Source of the DNA: an uncultured Lachnospiraceae bacterium | GTDB taxonomy: Bacteria; Bacillota; Clostridia; Lachnospirales; Lachnospiraceae | Assembly: GCA_910578115.1 (NCBI GenBank) | Contig: CAJTPO010000002.1 | Coordinates: forward strand, 1 to 64,000 | DNA: 64,000 bases | Direction: 5' to 3' | Part shown: positions 45,101-52,907 of the stretch, in pieces | Position numbering within the stretch: the first letter of the stretch is position 1 | Layout: every line of letters begins with the position of its first letter | Program-made: the position numbers and the translations under genes | Notes under the pieces: model-generated | Told to the model about the DNA's origin: nothing | Seen by the model: the letters and a program-made list of their open reading frames with translations, nothing else | The model's database searches: none

Positions 45101-46318
45101 GAAATGTCGGCTTTAGCGGCAGGCAGGAGTGCGATGTTTAAGGCCAGGATCATGCCAGCTGATTCCACCAATAAGAAGGTGGTATGGGAGCTTTATAAAG
45201 ACGGCAGGAGGGTAGATTCGGGAACAGACGCGGAGTTTGCGCGTAAAGTAGGGGTGAGTATAAGCGCCGGCGGCAAAATGACAGCGTCGAAAAATGCACA
45301 GTCGGGCATTTATACGGTCAGGGCAGTTGCCAGGGACCAGAGCGGAACAGTTTCTGAGCAGAAGTCGGTTGTAATAACGGATGGCAGGATCAATAAACTG
45401 TCTTTTGTTAATGGAGAAGATTCCGGCATTACCATTTTCCGCAAAAAAGCTGTCAGTACGACAGCAACGGAAAAAAAGATCAGGATCAAGATCGGCACGG
45501 AAGGGGTAGCGGATCTGAATGCGGTAAAGGTGACAAACAGCAATCCCGGCATTGCTGCGGTGGATTATGTAAGAGAGGATAACTACATTACGCTGACTGT
45601 TACGGCTACCGGCAGGGCAGCGGGAAAGACCAGGATCGTTGTCAGTTCGACTGATGGTTCCGGAAAGAAGCTGGCCTGCAATGTGACTGTCAAAAATCCG
45701 GTTTCCAGAATTCACATTGCGTCGAATACCATTACTTCACGGGCTTACAAGGTAAACATGTGTATTGTGCGTGGCAGGAGTATCCGGCTTAAGGCTACTC
45801 TGGAAAGCGAATATGGCACGCCTTCCGACAGGCGAGTGGCGTGGAGTATTGACGCACCTGCAGGAAGCGGTGTGAAGATCAGCAGTTCCGGTAAGGTGAC
45901 TGCTTCATCGAAAGCGGAAAGCGGACGTACATATGTGGTTACGGCTAAGGCGAAAGACGGGAGCGGCGTGACGGCCAGCTATATCGTGAAGGTGGTAGAG
46001 CGGGCAACTTATATCAGCGTGAGGGGACTGGACAGTGGCAGTCGTACCATTAATGTACTTCCCCAGTATCCGGATGTGGATGGGGTGCAGCAGTTTTCAC
46101 AGCACAGGATTTATTCGGATATTGCGGGTGGATATGTACAGGCATCCACATCCAACAGTAAGATTGTAGAGGTGACGACGGCACAGGGTTATTTATTGCT
46201 GACGCCGCGTAAAGCGGGAAATGCGACGATCACCCTGAAAGCCACGGACGGAAGCGGTGTAAAAGCCAGATACCGAATTCGTGTGACAGATGAGATATAC
46301 GACCCTCTTTTCTTATAA
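42194..46318 (+). CDS. Secreted multidomain subtilisin-like serine protease (S8), copy C
   Basis: 1374 aa. Order: signal peptide (about 1-35, VYAEN); very acidic linker with three 33-aa tandem repeats (about 131-229); propeptide-like segment (about 268-336) with LEEAEMISEAYHASIVSFE and LPAVWPNYYRY; S8 catalytic domain (about 390-615) with Asp414 (VIDSGV), His443 (HGTHVAG) and Ser597 (GTSMACP); chitobiase C-terminal-like segment (TTNGKTP); several Big_2-type Ig domains with WTSSNNKIA-type cores to the end. AAGG precedes the ATG at 42194. A TATAAT box at 42076 lies about 110 bases upstream. No LPXTG motif or C-terminal membrane helix is seen. The domain plan is that of proteases A and B, so the three are paralogues. 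Confidence 0.9.
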   Translation: MLGRKNSNVSRTGMALLLAVLLSMEPFGAVRTVYAENFGEFQDSDPHLEDRVSTGTVGAGKIGEDNAGNESMKEGSTEETDSSEGNSDVEDAGDCVEERAESENTEEDSVEEENIEEDSREEDGTEENNTEEADAVEGNTDTEEIGEDVEEDPEGENAEEGRVEEADAGEGNTDKEEIGEDVEEDLEDENAEEGRVEEADAGEGNTDKEEIGEDVEEDPEGKNTGEESIEDTYCLTREQQEEKALLSKMISDIAETDEGVRYVARQIMTTAASLEEAEMISEAYHASIVSFENGLLVMALEDEETTVYDALQAAASSRTTLPAVWPNYYRYAYWENTEELTGENIFTQEDTATEADLESDTEASEVFVEVLGAYNDPDLASDSSQYQWQHVAVGSPYVWQQRYTGAGVKVAVIDSGVSPHEDLAVRESSDQSGAGSAVDGLGHGTHVAGIIGASAGNGIGGAGIAPDCELYNIRVLLSNGSGTDAMIWQGMNEAVEWDVDIINMSLGGPGYNGLLQDKATEAYEKGIAIFVAAGNDGVSSINYPACLDNVICVAATDTNSARAEFSTYGDWVDLSAPGVNIWSTYKNGGYKAESGTSMACPVAAGEAALLLGSHASLKSAEKGAERVDRLEALMKSNSVKVSGSGMGTGITNLTRAFNLTTVSAKPQEPVVTILPDENRQSAQVTITAQIGMKIYYTTNGKTPSFKNGEPAVSAGTMLYDFDENRRLTVGDSARVTVKAIAVNESGISSAVRTESCALEPYVTDITVFGAGRIRQGKSIQLSAELLPAYAADKKVSWALWKKDGTPVDTDLSRVLGVKISGNGKVTATEDAETGSYVVTVTAQDNGRKQGACEIEIIDKYRVKSVGFSRKNLSLVRPQESSCDLAEVLVAEAAGEDIALSAADFKWTSSNNKIASVDQAGVVTAHKAGKVTIRAVADDSSGRKASCTVTVKQLVETISISCPAIAGDDQEMSALAAGRSAMFKARIMPADSTNKKVVWELYKDGRRVDSGTDAEFARKVGVSISAGGKMTASKNAQSGIYTVRAVARDQSGTVSEQKSVVITDGRINKLSFVNGEDSGITIFRKKAVSTTATEKKIRIKIGTEGVADLNAVKVTNSNPGIAAVDYVREDNYITLTVTATGRAAGKTRIVVSSTDGSGKKLACNVTVKNPVSRIHIASNTITSRAYKVNMCIVRGRSIRLKATLESEYGTPSDRRVAWSIDAPAGSGVKISSSGKVTASSKAESGRTYVVTAKAKDGSGVTASYIVKVVERATYISVRGLDSGSRTINVLPQYPDVDGVQQFSQHRIYSDIAGGYVQASTSNSKIVEVTTAQGYLLLTPRKAGNATITLKATDGSGVKARYRIRVTDEIYDPLFL
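42584..42880 (+). repeat. 99-bp in-frame tandem repeat (3 copies)
   Basis: Units start at 42584, 42683 and 42782, exactly 99 bases apart. Each encodes 33 residues beginning EEADA(V/G)EGNTD and continuing EEIGEDVEED. Confidence 0.92.
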
Positions 46319-46343
46319 TTTCCTTAGTTTTACAAAATGTGAG

Positions 46344-46372
46344 TGTACAGCCTTCCATTTTTCGGCTATAAT
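46344..46372 (+). promoter_or_regulatory. Promoter of the DUF3048 gene
   Basis: TGTACA (46344-46349), 17 bases, TATAAT (46367-46372). Confidence 0.7.
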
Positions 46373-46471
46373 AAGAATGTTTTTTGACCGCATACTAATA
46401 GAGGCTGTTTTGGTATGAGCAGATAATTTCAAAAGCATAACCGAAAAGGGGAATGTGGAAAAGAGGTAGAG

Positions 46472-47710
46472 ATGTTACGGAGGAGAATTGCATTAGCAGG
46501 AATTACAGTTTTTTGCATGGCGGCGGGGCTGACAGGGTGCGGTAAAGATAAAGAACCGGCTCCTGTGCCGGAGGTAGACGCTGTGGAGGAAGAGCCGGAA
46601 CCGGAGGTTGAGGAGGAGCCGGCAGAGGAAATACCGGAGATTACGACGGCATATCCCGTGATTGGAGAGCGGATAAGTGAAAATGGTAAGATTCAGAGTT
46701 ATTTGACAGGAGAATGGACGGACGAGAAGAAGGCCAACCGCAGGCCAATTGCAGTCATGATCCCTAACAACGCGCCGGCGATGCCACAATATGGCCTTTC
46801 GAGAGCGGGCATTATCTATGAGGCGCCTGTAGAAGGACGTATCACCAGACTGATGGCAGTGGTTGAGGATTTTGACGACTTGGACAGGATCGGGCCTGTG
46901 AGAAGCAGCCGTGATTACTATGTCTATGTTGCTATGGGATATGAAGCCATCTATTGTAACTGGGGATTGGCAAGGCCTTATGTGGAAGAATTGATCAACA
47001 GGCCGGAATATTATAATGTCAGTGCAGCAGTCGAGGGTATCCATAACCCTGCCGATGAGGCTTTTGGCAGAGTGAGCCGGCCAGGATACGCCAGGGAATT
47101 TACAGGCTATGTAATGGTGGACGGCGTGTTCGATGCAGTGGAGAGACTTGGATATGACTGGAATTATGATGATAAATATGTACCGCCGTTTTTGTTTGCT
47201 GCAGATGATGTGACAGCAGATTATGCAGACAAGGAAGACGCTCTTTTGGTATATCCCGGCGGTAAGTCAGGCAATAATGCCAGTGGCTACGGATCCTATC
47301 ATCCGTATTTTGAGTATCATGAGGACGATCATCTGTACTATCGGTATCAGGATGGTAAGAAGCAGATCGACGAGTATAATAATGAGCAGCTTACGTTCAG
47401 CAATGTCGTGTTCCAGTATTGCCATGGCGAGGTGCGGGATTCGCATGACTATCTTGCTTTCGGCGTGCACGGGGAAGGTGATGCCATAGTCTTTACCAAC
47501 GGCAAAGCCATTAAAGGGACATGGAAGCGCTATGACGGTGATTTTACTCCGGCAAAGTTCTATGACGAGAATGGAGAGGAGATCATCTTTAATCAGGGTA
47601 AGACCTGGATCTGCAATATCTGGCAGGAATATGGTGAGTATGTGGAGTATGGCAAGGATGATACAAGCCTGATTACGCCGGATATGCCGTCTGTGAAAGC
47701 AGCAGAATAA
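46472..47710 (+). CDS. DUF3048 domain-containing lipoprotein (YerB-like)
   Basis: 412 aa. Signal peptide with lipobox LTGC (Cys23) predicts a lipoprotein anchored outside the membrane. A short Glu/Pro-rich linker leads into the DUF3048 domain, recognisable from RRPIAVMIPNNAPAMPQYGL, IGPVRSSRDYYV and, near the C-terminus, YDENGEEIIFNQGKTWI. YerB-type proteins are of unknown biochemical role; some belong to sporulation or cell-envelope regulons. It has its own promoter and terminator and closes the island. Whether it belongs functionally with the proteases is not shown by the sequence. Confidence 0.9.
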   Translation: MLRRRIALAGITVFCMAAGLTGCGKDKEPAPVPEVDAVEEEPEPEVEEEPAEEIPEITTAYPVIGERISENGKIQSYLTGEWTDEKKANRRPIAVMIPNNAPAMPQYGLSRAGIIYEAPVEGRITRLMAVVEDFDDLDRIGPVRSSRDYYVYVAMGYEAIYCNWGLARPYVEELINRPEYYNVSAAVEGIHNPADEAFGRVSRPGYAREFTGYVMVDGVFDAVERLGYDWNYDDKYVPPFLFAADDVTADYADKEDALLVYPGGKSGNNASGYGSYHPYFEYHEDDHLYYRYQDGKKQIDEYNNEQLTFSNVVFQYCHGEVRDSHDYLAFGVHGEGDAIVFTNGKAIKGTWKRYDGDFTPAKFYDENGEEIIFNQGKTWICNIWQEYGEYVEYGKDDTSLITPDMPSVKAAE

Positions 47711-47736
47711 CGGGATTGATGAAGAGCAAGATGAGG

Positions 47737-47777
47737 CAGCATCCGGCTGAGACAATATCGGTCTGGATGCTGTTTTT
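47737..47777 (+). terminator. Intrinsic terminator after the DUF3048 gene
   Basis: CAGCATCC and GGATGCTG pair, followed by TTTTT. Confidence 0.88.
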
Positions 47778-47800
47778 AGTGTCCTGCATTTATTTTCGAG

Positions 47801-47829
47801 TATACACCCTTTAGAGTTTCGGGTATAAT
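47801..47829 (+). promoter_or_regulatory. Promoter of the prmA gene group
   Basis: TATACA (47801-47806), 17 bases, TATAAT (47824-47829). A dedicated promoter here fits prmA having been cut off from the dnaK operon. Confidence 0.7.
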
Positions 47830-47943
47830 ATGGTTGAATAAATTCTCTGGTGAGCAATTTCTTCAGCGTAAAGCGCTTTGGAATGGAGGTAAAAATGTTG
47901 ATCTGTAAGGCACAGTATTGGAGAAGGAGGCAGGTGCATCAAT

Positions 47944-48942
47944 ATGAAATGGATGAAATTCAGAATTAAAACAGTTACGGAGGCGGAAGATATCATTATC
48001 AGCACTCTCTACGATATTGGTCTGGAAGGTGCGCAGATCGAGGACAGGATTCCGCTGACGGCGCTGGAGAAGGAGCAGATGTTTGTAGATATTCTGCCGG
48101 AAGAACCGGAGGATGACGGCATAGCGTATCTCAGCTTTTTTGTAGAGGAGAAGGAAGACGGGAGTCTGGAAATAAACGGTACGCCTGCGGATAAGGATAC
48201 CATCGTGGAGCAGATCAGGGAGGAACTGGACGGGCTGCGTCTTTTTATGGAGATCGGAGAGGGATCGATCTCGGTATCAGAGACGGAGGATCTTGACTGG
48301 ATCAACAACTGGAAGCAGTATTTCCATCAGTTCTACATAGACGACCTGTTGGTGATCCCTTCCTGGGAGACGGTGAAGCCGGAGGACACCGGCAGGAAAA
48401 TACTGCATATCGATCCCGGCACGGCTTTTGGAACAGGGATGCATGAGACGACACAGCTTTGCATTCGACAGATCAGGAAGTATCTGACCTCCGGGACAGA
48501 GATTCTCGATGTGGGTACGGGAAGTGGTATTCTGGCAATTCTGGCGTTGATGTACGGTGCAAAGCATGCCGTGGGCACGGACCTGGATCCCTGCGCTGTG
48601 GAGGCAGTAGCGCAGAATATGAAGTCCAACGGTATTGCGGAGGAATCTTTCAGAATGATGATCGGTAATATTATTACGGACAGGACTGTGCAGGATCAGG
48701 TGGGTTATGAGTGTTATGATATTGTAGTGGCCAACATTCTGGCTGACGTTTTGGTGCCGCTGACGCCAGTTATCGTCCGGCAGATGAAGAAGGGTGGTAT
48801 CTATATTACATCGGGGATCATAGATGAAAAGGAACAGACGGTCAGAGAGGCCGTGGAAGCGGCAGGACTGGAGATCGTAGAAGTCACTTATCAGGGAGAG
48901 TGGGTTTCGGTGACTGCCCGTAAGGCGGCTGATCCTGTTTAG
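47944..48942 (+). CDS. prmA: Ribosomal protein L11 methyltransferase
   Basis: 332 aa. It trimethylates ribosomal protein L11 using S-adenosylmethionine. The N-terminal alpha/beta domain recognises L11. The catalytic domain has the SAM motif ILDVGTGSGILAILAL and the family sequence HIDPGTAFGTGMHETT just before it; DIVVANILADVL is the substrate loop. The ATG at 47944 has GGAGG at a slightly long distance; an in-frame ATG three codons later is possible. In Bacillus prmA directly follows dnaJ; here about 17.7 kb of other DNA separates them. Confidence 0.96.
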   Translation: MKWMKFRIKTVTEAEDIIISTLYDIGLEGAQIEDRIPLTALEKEQMFVDILPEEPEDDGIAYLSFFVEEKEDGSLEINGTPADKDTIVEQIREELDGLRLFMEIGEGSISVSETEDLDWINNWKQYFHQFYIDDLLVIPSWETVKPEDTGRKILHIDPGTAFGTGMHETTQLCIRQIRKYLTSGTEILDVGTGSGILAILALMYGAKHAVGTDLDPCAVEAVAQNMKSNGIAEESFRMMIGNIITDRTVQDQVGYECYDIVVANILADVLVPLTPVIVRQMKKGGIYITSGIIDEKEQTVREAVEAAGLEIVEVTYQGEWVSVTARKAADPV

Positions 48943-48970
48943 GGAACGGTGTTGTATTAAGAGGCATGGA

Positions 48971-49483
48971 ATGAACGGGAAAGAGATGTGGAAGCTGCGG
49001 ATGATAAGTAACGTGGCGGGTATTCTGGCGGTATTGTGGATGGCTGTTATTTTTGGCTTTTCTGCACAGCCGAAGGAAGAATCCGGTATGGTAAGCGAGG
49101 AAGTCAGCGAGAGCCTGCTTAACGTGACCGGATGGTTCTTTCGTTTGAATATTGACGAGGAGAGAGTGCATGAGGTAATCAGAGCACTGGAGCGTTTCGT
49201 CCGCAAGGGAGCGCATATGACAGAATTCGCGGTTTTGGCTGTTCTTTTGTATCTTTGGATCGGCAGATGGCAGATGCAACGGCTGCGGCGATATGGGATT
49301 GCGGTTTTGCTGGCTGTTCTGTATGCCGGCAGTGACGAATTCCACCAGCTTTTTGTGGAAGGCCGGGCAGGATTGGTGAGTGATGTGCTGGTGGATGGGA
49401 CGGGTGCGGCACTGGGGCTGGCCCTTTTTATCCTGATGTCGTTTTGCGTGATGAAAATAATGCGGGCAGGACGGCGTTTATGA
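48971..49483 (+). CDS. VanZ family membrane protein
   Basis: 170 aa with about four hydrophobic segments. The VanZ-domain signatures are FSAQPKEESG after the first helix, RKGAHMTEFAVLA in the middle and YAGSDEFHQLFVEGR near the third helix. VanZ of enterococci raises teicoplanin resistance by an unknown mechanism; most family members have no assigned role. The start ATG 48971 has AAGAGG nearby. It lies 28 bases after prmA and 36 before rsmE, so it is part of the same operon. Confidence 0.9.
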   Translation: MNGKEMWKLRMISNVAGILAVLWMAVIFGFSAQPKEESGMVSEEVSESLLNVTGWFFRLNIDEERVHEVIRALERFVRKGAHMTEFAVLAVLLYLWIGRWQMQRLRRYGIAVLLAVLYAGSDEFHQLFVEGRAGLVSDVLVDGTGAALGLALFILMSFCVMKIMRAGRRL

Positions 49484-49519
49484 AATAATGAAGGTCAGTG
49501 CGCGGATCATGGAGGGAAT

Positions 49520-50263
49520 ATGTATCAGTTTTTTGTTGAACCACAGCAGATACAGGACAGGAAAATAATCATCACGGGCAGTGATGTCAACCATATACGG
49601 AATGTGCTGCGCATGAAGCCGGGAGAGGAGATTGCGGTCAGCAATGGGATTGACGGCAGAGAGTATCGCTGTGGTATAGAAGCTTTTACGCAGGACGAGG
49701 TGATCTGCACGCTGCGGTTTGTCAAAGAGGACGGCGTGGAACTGCCTTCCCGGATTTTTCTTTTTCAGGGGCTGCCGAAGGCGGATAAGATGGAGCTGGT
49801 CGTACAGAAGGCGGTGGAGCTGGGGGTATATGAGATCATCCCGGTGGCGGCCAGGCGCTGTGTGGTGAAACTGGACGAGAAGAAAGCGGCAGGGAAGGTG
49901 GCCAGATGGCAGGGGATCGCCGAGGCGGCGGCCAAGCAGAGCAAAAGAGCCGTCATTCCGCAGGTACACTCGGTGATGCGGATGCAGGAGGCGGTTGAGT
50001 GTGCCCGCAGCATGGATATCAGATTGATCCCGTATGAGCTTGCCGAAGATATGCAGCATACGAGGGCTGTAATTGAGGCGGCGGAACCGGGGAAAGATAT
50101 TGCGGTGTTCATCGGACCGGAGGGCGGATTTGAAGAGAGTGAGGTGCGTATGGCGAAGGAAGCAGGCATAGAGCCAGTGACGCTGGGGAAACGCATCCTG
50201 CGGACGGAGACGGCGGGATTGACCGTACTGTCCTGGTTGATGTATCACCTGGAATCCTGCTGA
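49520..50263 (+). CDS. rsmE: 16S rRNA (uracil1498-N3)-methyltransferase
   Basis: 247 aa. SPOUT-class enzyme that methylates U1498 in helix 44 of 16S rRNA. The N-terminal PUA-like domain is followed by the knotted catalytic domain with FIGPEGGFEESEV and LGKRILRTETAG, which form the SAM site. GGAGGG precedes the ATG. The neighbouring order prmA-(vanZ)-rsmE is the same as in other Firmicutes, apart from the VanZ gene. Confidence 0.96.
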   Translation: MYQFFVEPQQIQDRKIIITGSDVNHIRNVLRMKPGEEIAVSNGIDGREYRCGIEAFTQDEVICTLRFVKEDGVELPSRIFLFQGLPKADKMELVVQKAVELGVYEIIPVAARRCVVKLDEKKAAGKVARWQGIAEAAAKQSKRAVIPQVHSVMRMQEAVECARSMDIRLIPYELAEDMQHTRAVIEAAEPGKDIAVFIGPEGGFEESEVRMAKEAGIEPVTLGKRILRTETAGLTVLSWLMYHLESC

Positions 50264-50310
50264 CATATGATAAGGTATAGGGAAACAAGCAAAAGAAAGG
50301 AAATATAAGA

Positions 50311-51465
50311 ATGCAAGTGTATTTGGATAATTCCGCGACCACCAAATGCTATGATGAGGTTGCGGAATTAGTATGCAGGATTATGTGTAAGGACTATGGA
50401 AATCCTTCCAGCATGCATCATAAAGGTGTAGAGGCGGAACAATACTTAAGGTATGCCAGAGAAACGCTGGCCAGATTGATGAAAGTGAATGAGAAAGAGA
50501 TTCTGTTTACTTCCGGCGGTACGGAGTCTGATAATATTGCGTTGATCGGTACGGCGATGGCTCATCACAGAAGAGGACGGCATCTGATCACGACAAGGAT
50601 GGAGCATCCGGCTGTTCTGCAGACCATGGCGTATCTGGAGAGACAGGGATTTGAGGTGACTTATCTCCCGGTGGACCGTGAGGGGAGGATCTCCCTGCAG
50701 GAACTGGAGCGGGCGGTGAGGAAGGACACGATCCTGGTATCGATCATGCATGTAAATAACGAGATCGGAAGTGTACAGCCTGTGGCGGAAGCCGGTGCGC
50801 TGATCAAGCGCTGTAACCCGCAGACATTGTTCCATGTGGACGCCGTGCAGGGATTCGGCAAGTTCAGGATCTATCCTTCCAGAATGGATGTGGATCTGCT
50901 GTCGGTCAGCGCTCATAAGATACATGGCCCGAAAGGTGTCGGATTTCTGTATATAAAAGACGGCGTCAGAGTGAATCCTGTCATATATGGAGGCGGGCAG
51001 CAGAAGGGAATGCGTTCTGGTACTGAAAATGTGCCGGGAATTGCAGGGCTTGCCAGGGCGGCAGAGCTGGTGTATGCTGAGCTTGACCGGGATGTGGAAA
51101 GAATGTATGAGCTGCGCCGGATGCTGATCGAAGGGGTCAGCCGCATTGAGGATGTGAAAGTCAACGGATGTCCGGGGCGGGATGGTGCACCGCATATTGT
51201 CAGTCTTTCCGTGCGGGGCGTGCGCAGCGAGGTTCTTCTGCACGCACTGGAAGAGAAGGAGATATACGTGTCGGCAGGAAGTGCCTGCGCTTCCAATAAA
51301 CCGCAGATATCGGATACTTTAAAGGCCATCGGCGTGGAACGGGATCTGCTGAGTTCCACCATACGTTTCAGTCTTTCTGTCTTTACAACGGCGGAGGAAA
51401 TCGAGTATACTATACAGGCACTGGAGGAAATGGTTCCGATGCTTAGAAAATATTCGCGTCACTGA
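50311..51465 (+). CDS. Cysteine desulfurase (NifS/IscS-type)
   Basis: 384 aa. PLP enzyme that takes sulfur from cysteine to form a persulfide. The PLP lysine is Lys203 in SAHKIHGPKG and the persulfide-carrying Cys326 is in GSACASNKP. SGGTESDN and RSGTENVPG are also intact. Because thiI follows within 50 bases and lacks a rhodanese domain, this protein probably serves as its sulfur donor, like NifZ next to ThiI in Bacillus subtilis. A role in iron-sulfur cluster assembly is also possible. Confidence 0.93.
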   Translation: MQVYLDNSATTKCYDEVAELVCRIMCKDYGNPSSMHHKGVEAEQYLRYARETLARLMKVNEKEILFTSGGTESDNIALIGTAMAHHRRGRHLITTRMEHPAVLQTMAYLERQGFEVTYLPVDREGRISLQELERAVRKDTILVSIMHVNNEIGSVQPVAEAGALIKRCNPQTLFHVDAVQGFGKFRIYPSRMDVDLLSVSAHKIHGPKGVGFLYIKDGVRVNPVIYGGGQQKGMRSGTENVPGIAGLARAAELVYAELDRDVERMYELRRMLIEGVSRIEDVKVNGCPGRDGAPHIVSLSVRGVRSEVLLHALEEKEIYVSAGSACASNKPQISDTLKAIGVERDLLSSTIRFSLSVFTTAEEIEYTIQALEEMVPMLRKYSRH

Positions 51466-51513
51466 TACTTCGTACGGAAATTTTTCGTATGGAGTACCGA
51501 ATCAGGAGGAAAT

Positions 51514-52692
51514 ATGTTTACAGCTTTTTTGATAAAATATGCCGAGATCGGTGTGAAAGGAAAGAACAGGTATCTGTTTGAGAATGCACTGGTACAGCAG
51601 ATTAAATACGCTTTGAAGAGATGTGAAGGGGAATTTGCCGTTCGCAGGACGGATGGACGCATCTATGTGGATGCGGTTTCGGATTTCGATTATGAAGAAA
51701 CCGTAGTACATTTGCAGAAGGTTTTTGGGATATCCGGCATCTGCCCGATGGTTTACGTGGAGGATGAAGGGTTCGAGAAGCTGAAGGAAACAATCGTGGA
51801 CTATATTGGCACGGTTTATCCGGATAGGCATAAGAGCTTTAAGGTTGCGGCCAGACGTGCCAGGAAGAATTATCCTCTCAATTCCATGGAGATCAATATG
51901 GAATTGGGAGGAGCCATTCTGGATGCATTTCCGGAGATGTCTGTTGATGTACATAAGCCGGACATCCTGTTGAATGTGGAGATCAGGGACAAAGTCTATA
52001 TTTATTCCAGGATCATTCCCGGTCCGGGCGGTATGCCGGTAGGCACAGGCGGCAAGGCCATGCTGCTTTTGTCCGGCGGAATCGATTCCCCCGTGGCTGG
52101 CTGGATGATCGCGAAGCGCGGAGTTAAGATCGATGCGGTATATTTTCATGCGCCGCCTTATACCAGTGAACGGGCGAAACAGAAGGTGGTGGATCTGGCG
52201 GCCAGGGTGGCGGCTTATACGGGACCGATCTATTTACATGTTATCAACTTTACGGACATACAGTTGTATATCTATGACAAGTGTCCGCATGATGAGCTGA
52301 CGATCATTATGCGCCGTTATATGATGCGCATTGCGGAGCGGATCGCCAAAGATACGGAGTGCTTGGGACTGATTACGGGTGAAAGTATCGGTCAGGTGGC
52401 TTCCCAGACGATGCACAGTCTGATGGCGACCAATGAAGTGTGTGAACTGCCGGTGTACAGGCCGTTGATCGGTTTTGATAAAATGGAGATCGTGGATATA
52501 TCGGAGAAGATTGATACTTATGAGACTTCGATCCAGCCCTATGAAGACTGCTGTACAATTTTCGTAGCCAAACATCCGGTGACGAAGCCGAATCTGAACA
52601 TAATCCGCAGACATGAACATAATTTGGATGAGAAGATTGATGAGCTGGTGCAGACAGCACTGGATACGAAAGAAGTGATTATAGTAAAATAA
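51514..52692 (+). CDS. thiI: tRNA 4-thiouridine synthase ThiI (THUMP plus PP-loop form)
   Basis: 392 aa. It makes 4-thiouridine at position 8 of tRNA. An N-terminal ferredoxin-like region and THUMP domain (to about 165) precede the PP-loop ATPase domain with SGGIDSPVAG (Ser187 onward). The C-terminal rhodanese domain of the E. coli protein is absent, as in Bacillus, so sulfur must come from a partner, most likely the cysteine desulfurase encoded just upstream. AGGAGG lies 7 bases before the ATG. A hairpin cluster follows. Confidence 0.96.
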   Translation: MFTAFLIKYAEIGVKGKNRYLFENALVQQIKYALKRCEGEFAVRRTDGRIYVDAVSDFDYEETVVHLQKVFGISGICPMVYVEDEGFEKLKETIVDYIGTVYPDRHKSFKVAARRARKNYPLNSMEINMELGGAILDAFPEMSVDVHKPDILLNVEIRDKVYIYSRIIPGPGGMPVGTGGKAMLLLSGGIDSPVAGWMIAKRGVKIDAVYFHAPPYTSERAKQKVVDLAARVAAYTGPIYLHVINFTDIQLYIYDKCPHDELTIIMRRYMMRIAERIAKDTECLGLITGESIGQVASQTMHSLMATNEVCELPVYRPLIGFDKMEIVDISEKIDTYETSIQPYEDCCTIFVAKHPVTKPNLNIIRRHEHNLDEKIDELVQTALDTKEVIIVK

Positions 52693-52694
52693 AA

Positions 52695-52883
52695 AAACGA
52701 GCAAAGCTCGTTTACGAGATCTGCTTCGCAGCCTCGAATATCCGGAATAATTTGCTATAGAATAAAAGAGCGAGCAAAGCCCGCATAAGAATAGTGGTTA
52801 AAAGTATCCGGCCCATCACAAAGCGTTCAAGATGGCCGGATACACGTAACAGCAAGAATGTTACGATCACCTGCGAAGGTGAT
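52695..52883. terminator. Cluster of hairpins between the convergent thiI and HPr-like genes
   Basis: Stems in order: AAACGAGC/GCTCGTTT (52695-52713), which ends in TTT and is the likely thiI terminator; a related weaker CGAGC-AAA-GC-type hairpin near 52768; GTATCCGGCC/GGCCGGATAC (52804-52843), perfect 10 bp; CGTAAC/GTTACG (52845-52865); and ATCACCT/AGGTGAT (52866-52883). Five hairpins in about 190 bases are more than two converging genes need. Confidence 0.7.
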
Positions 52884-52907
52884 TCCGGAATTTAAAGATA
52901 AGTGTTA

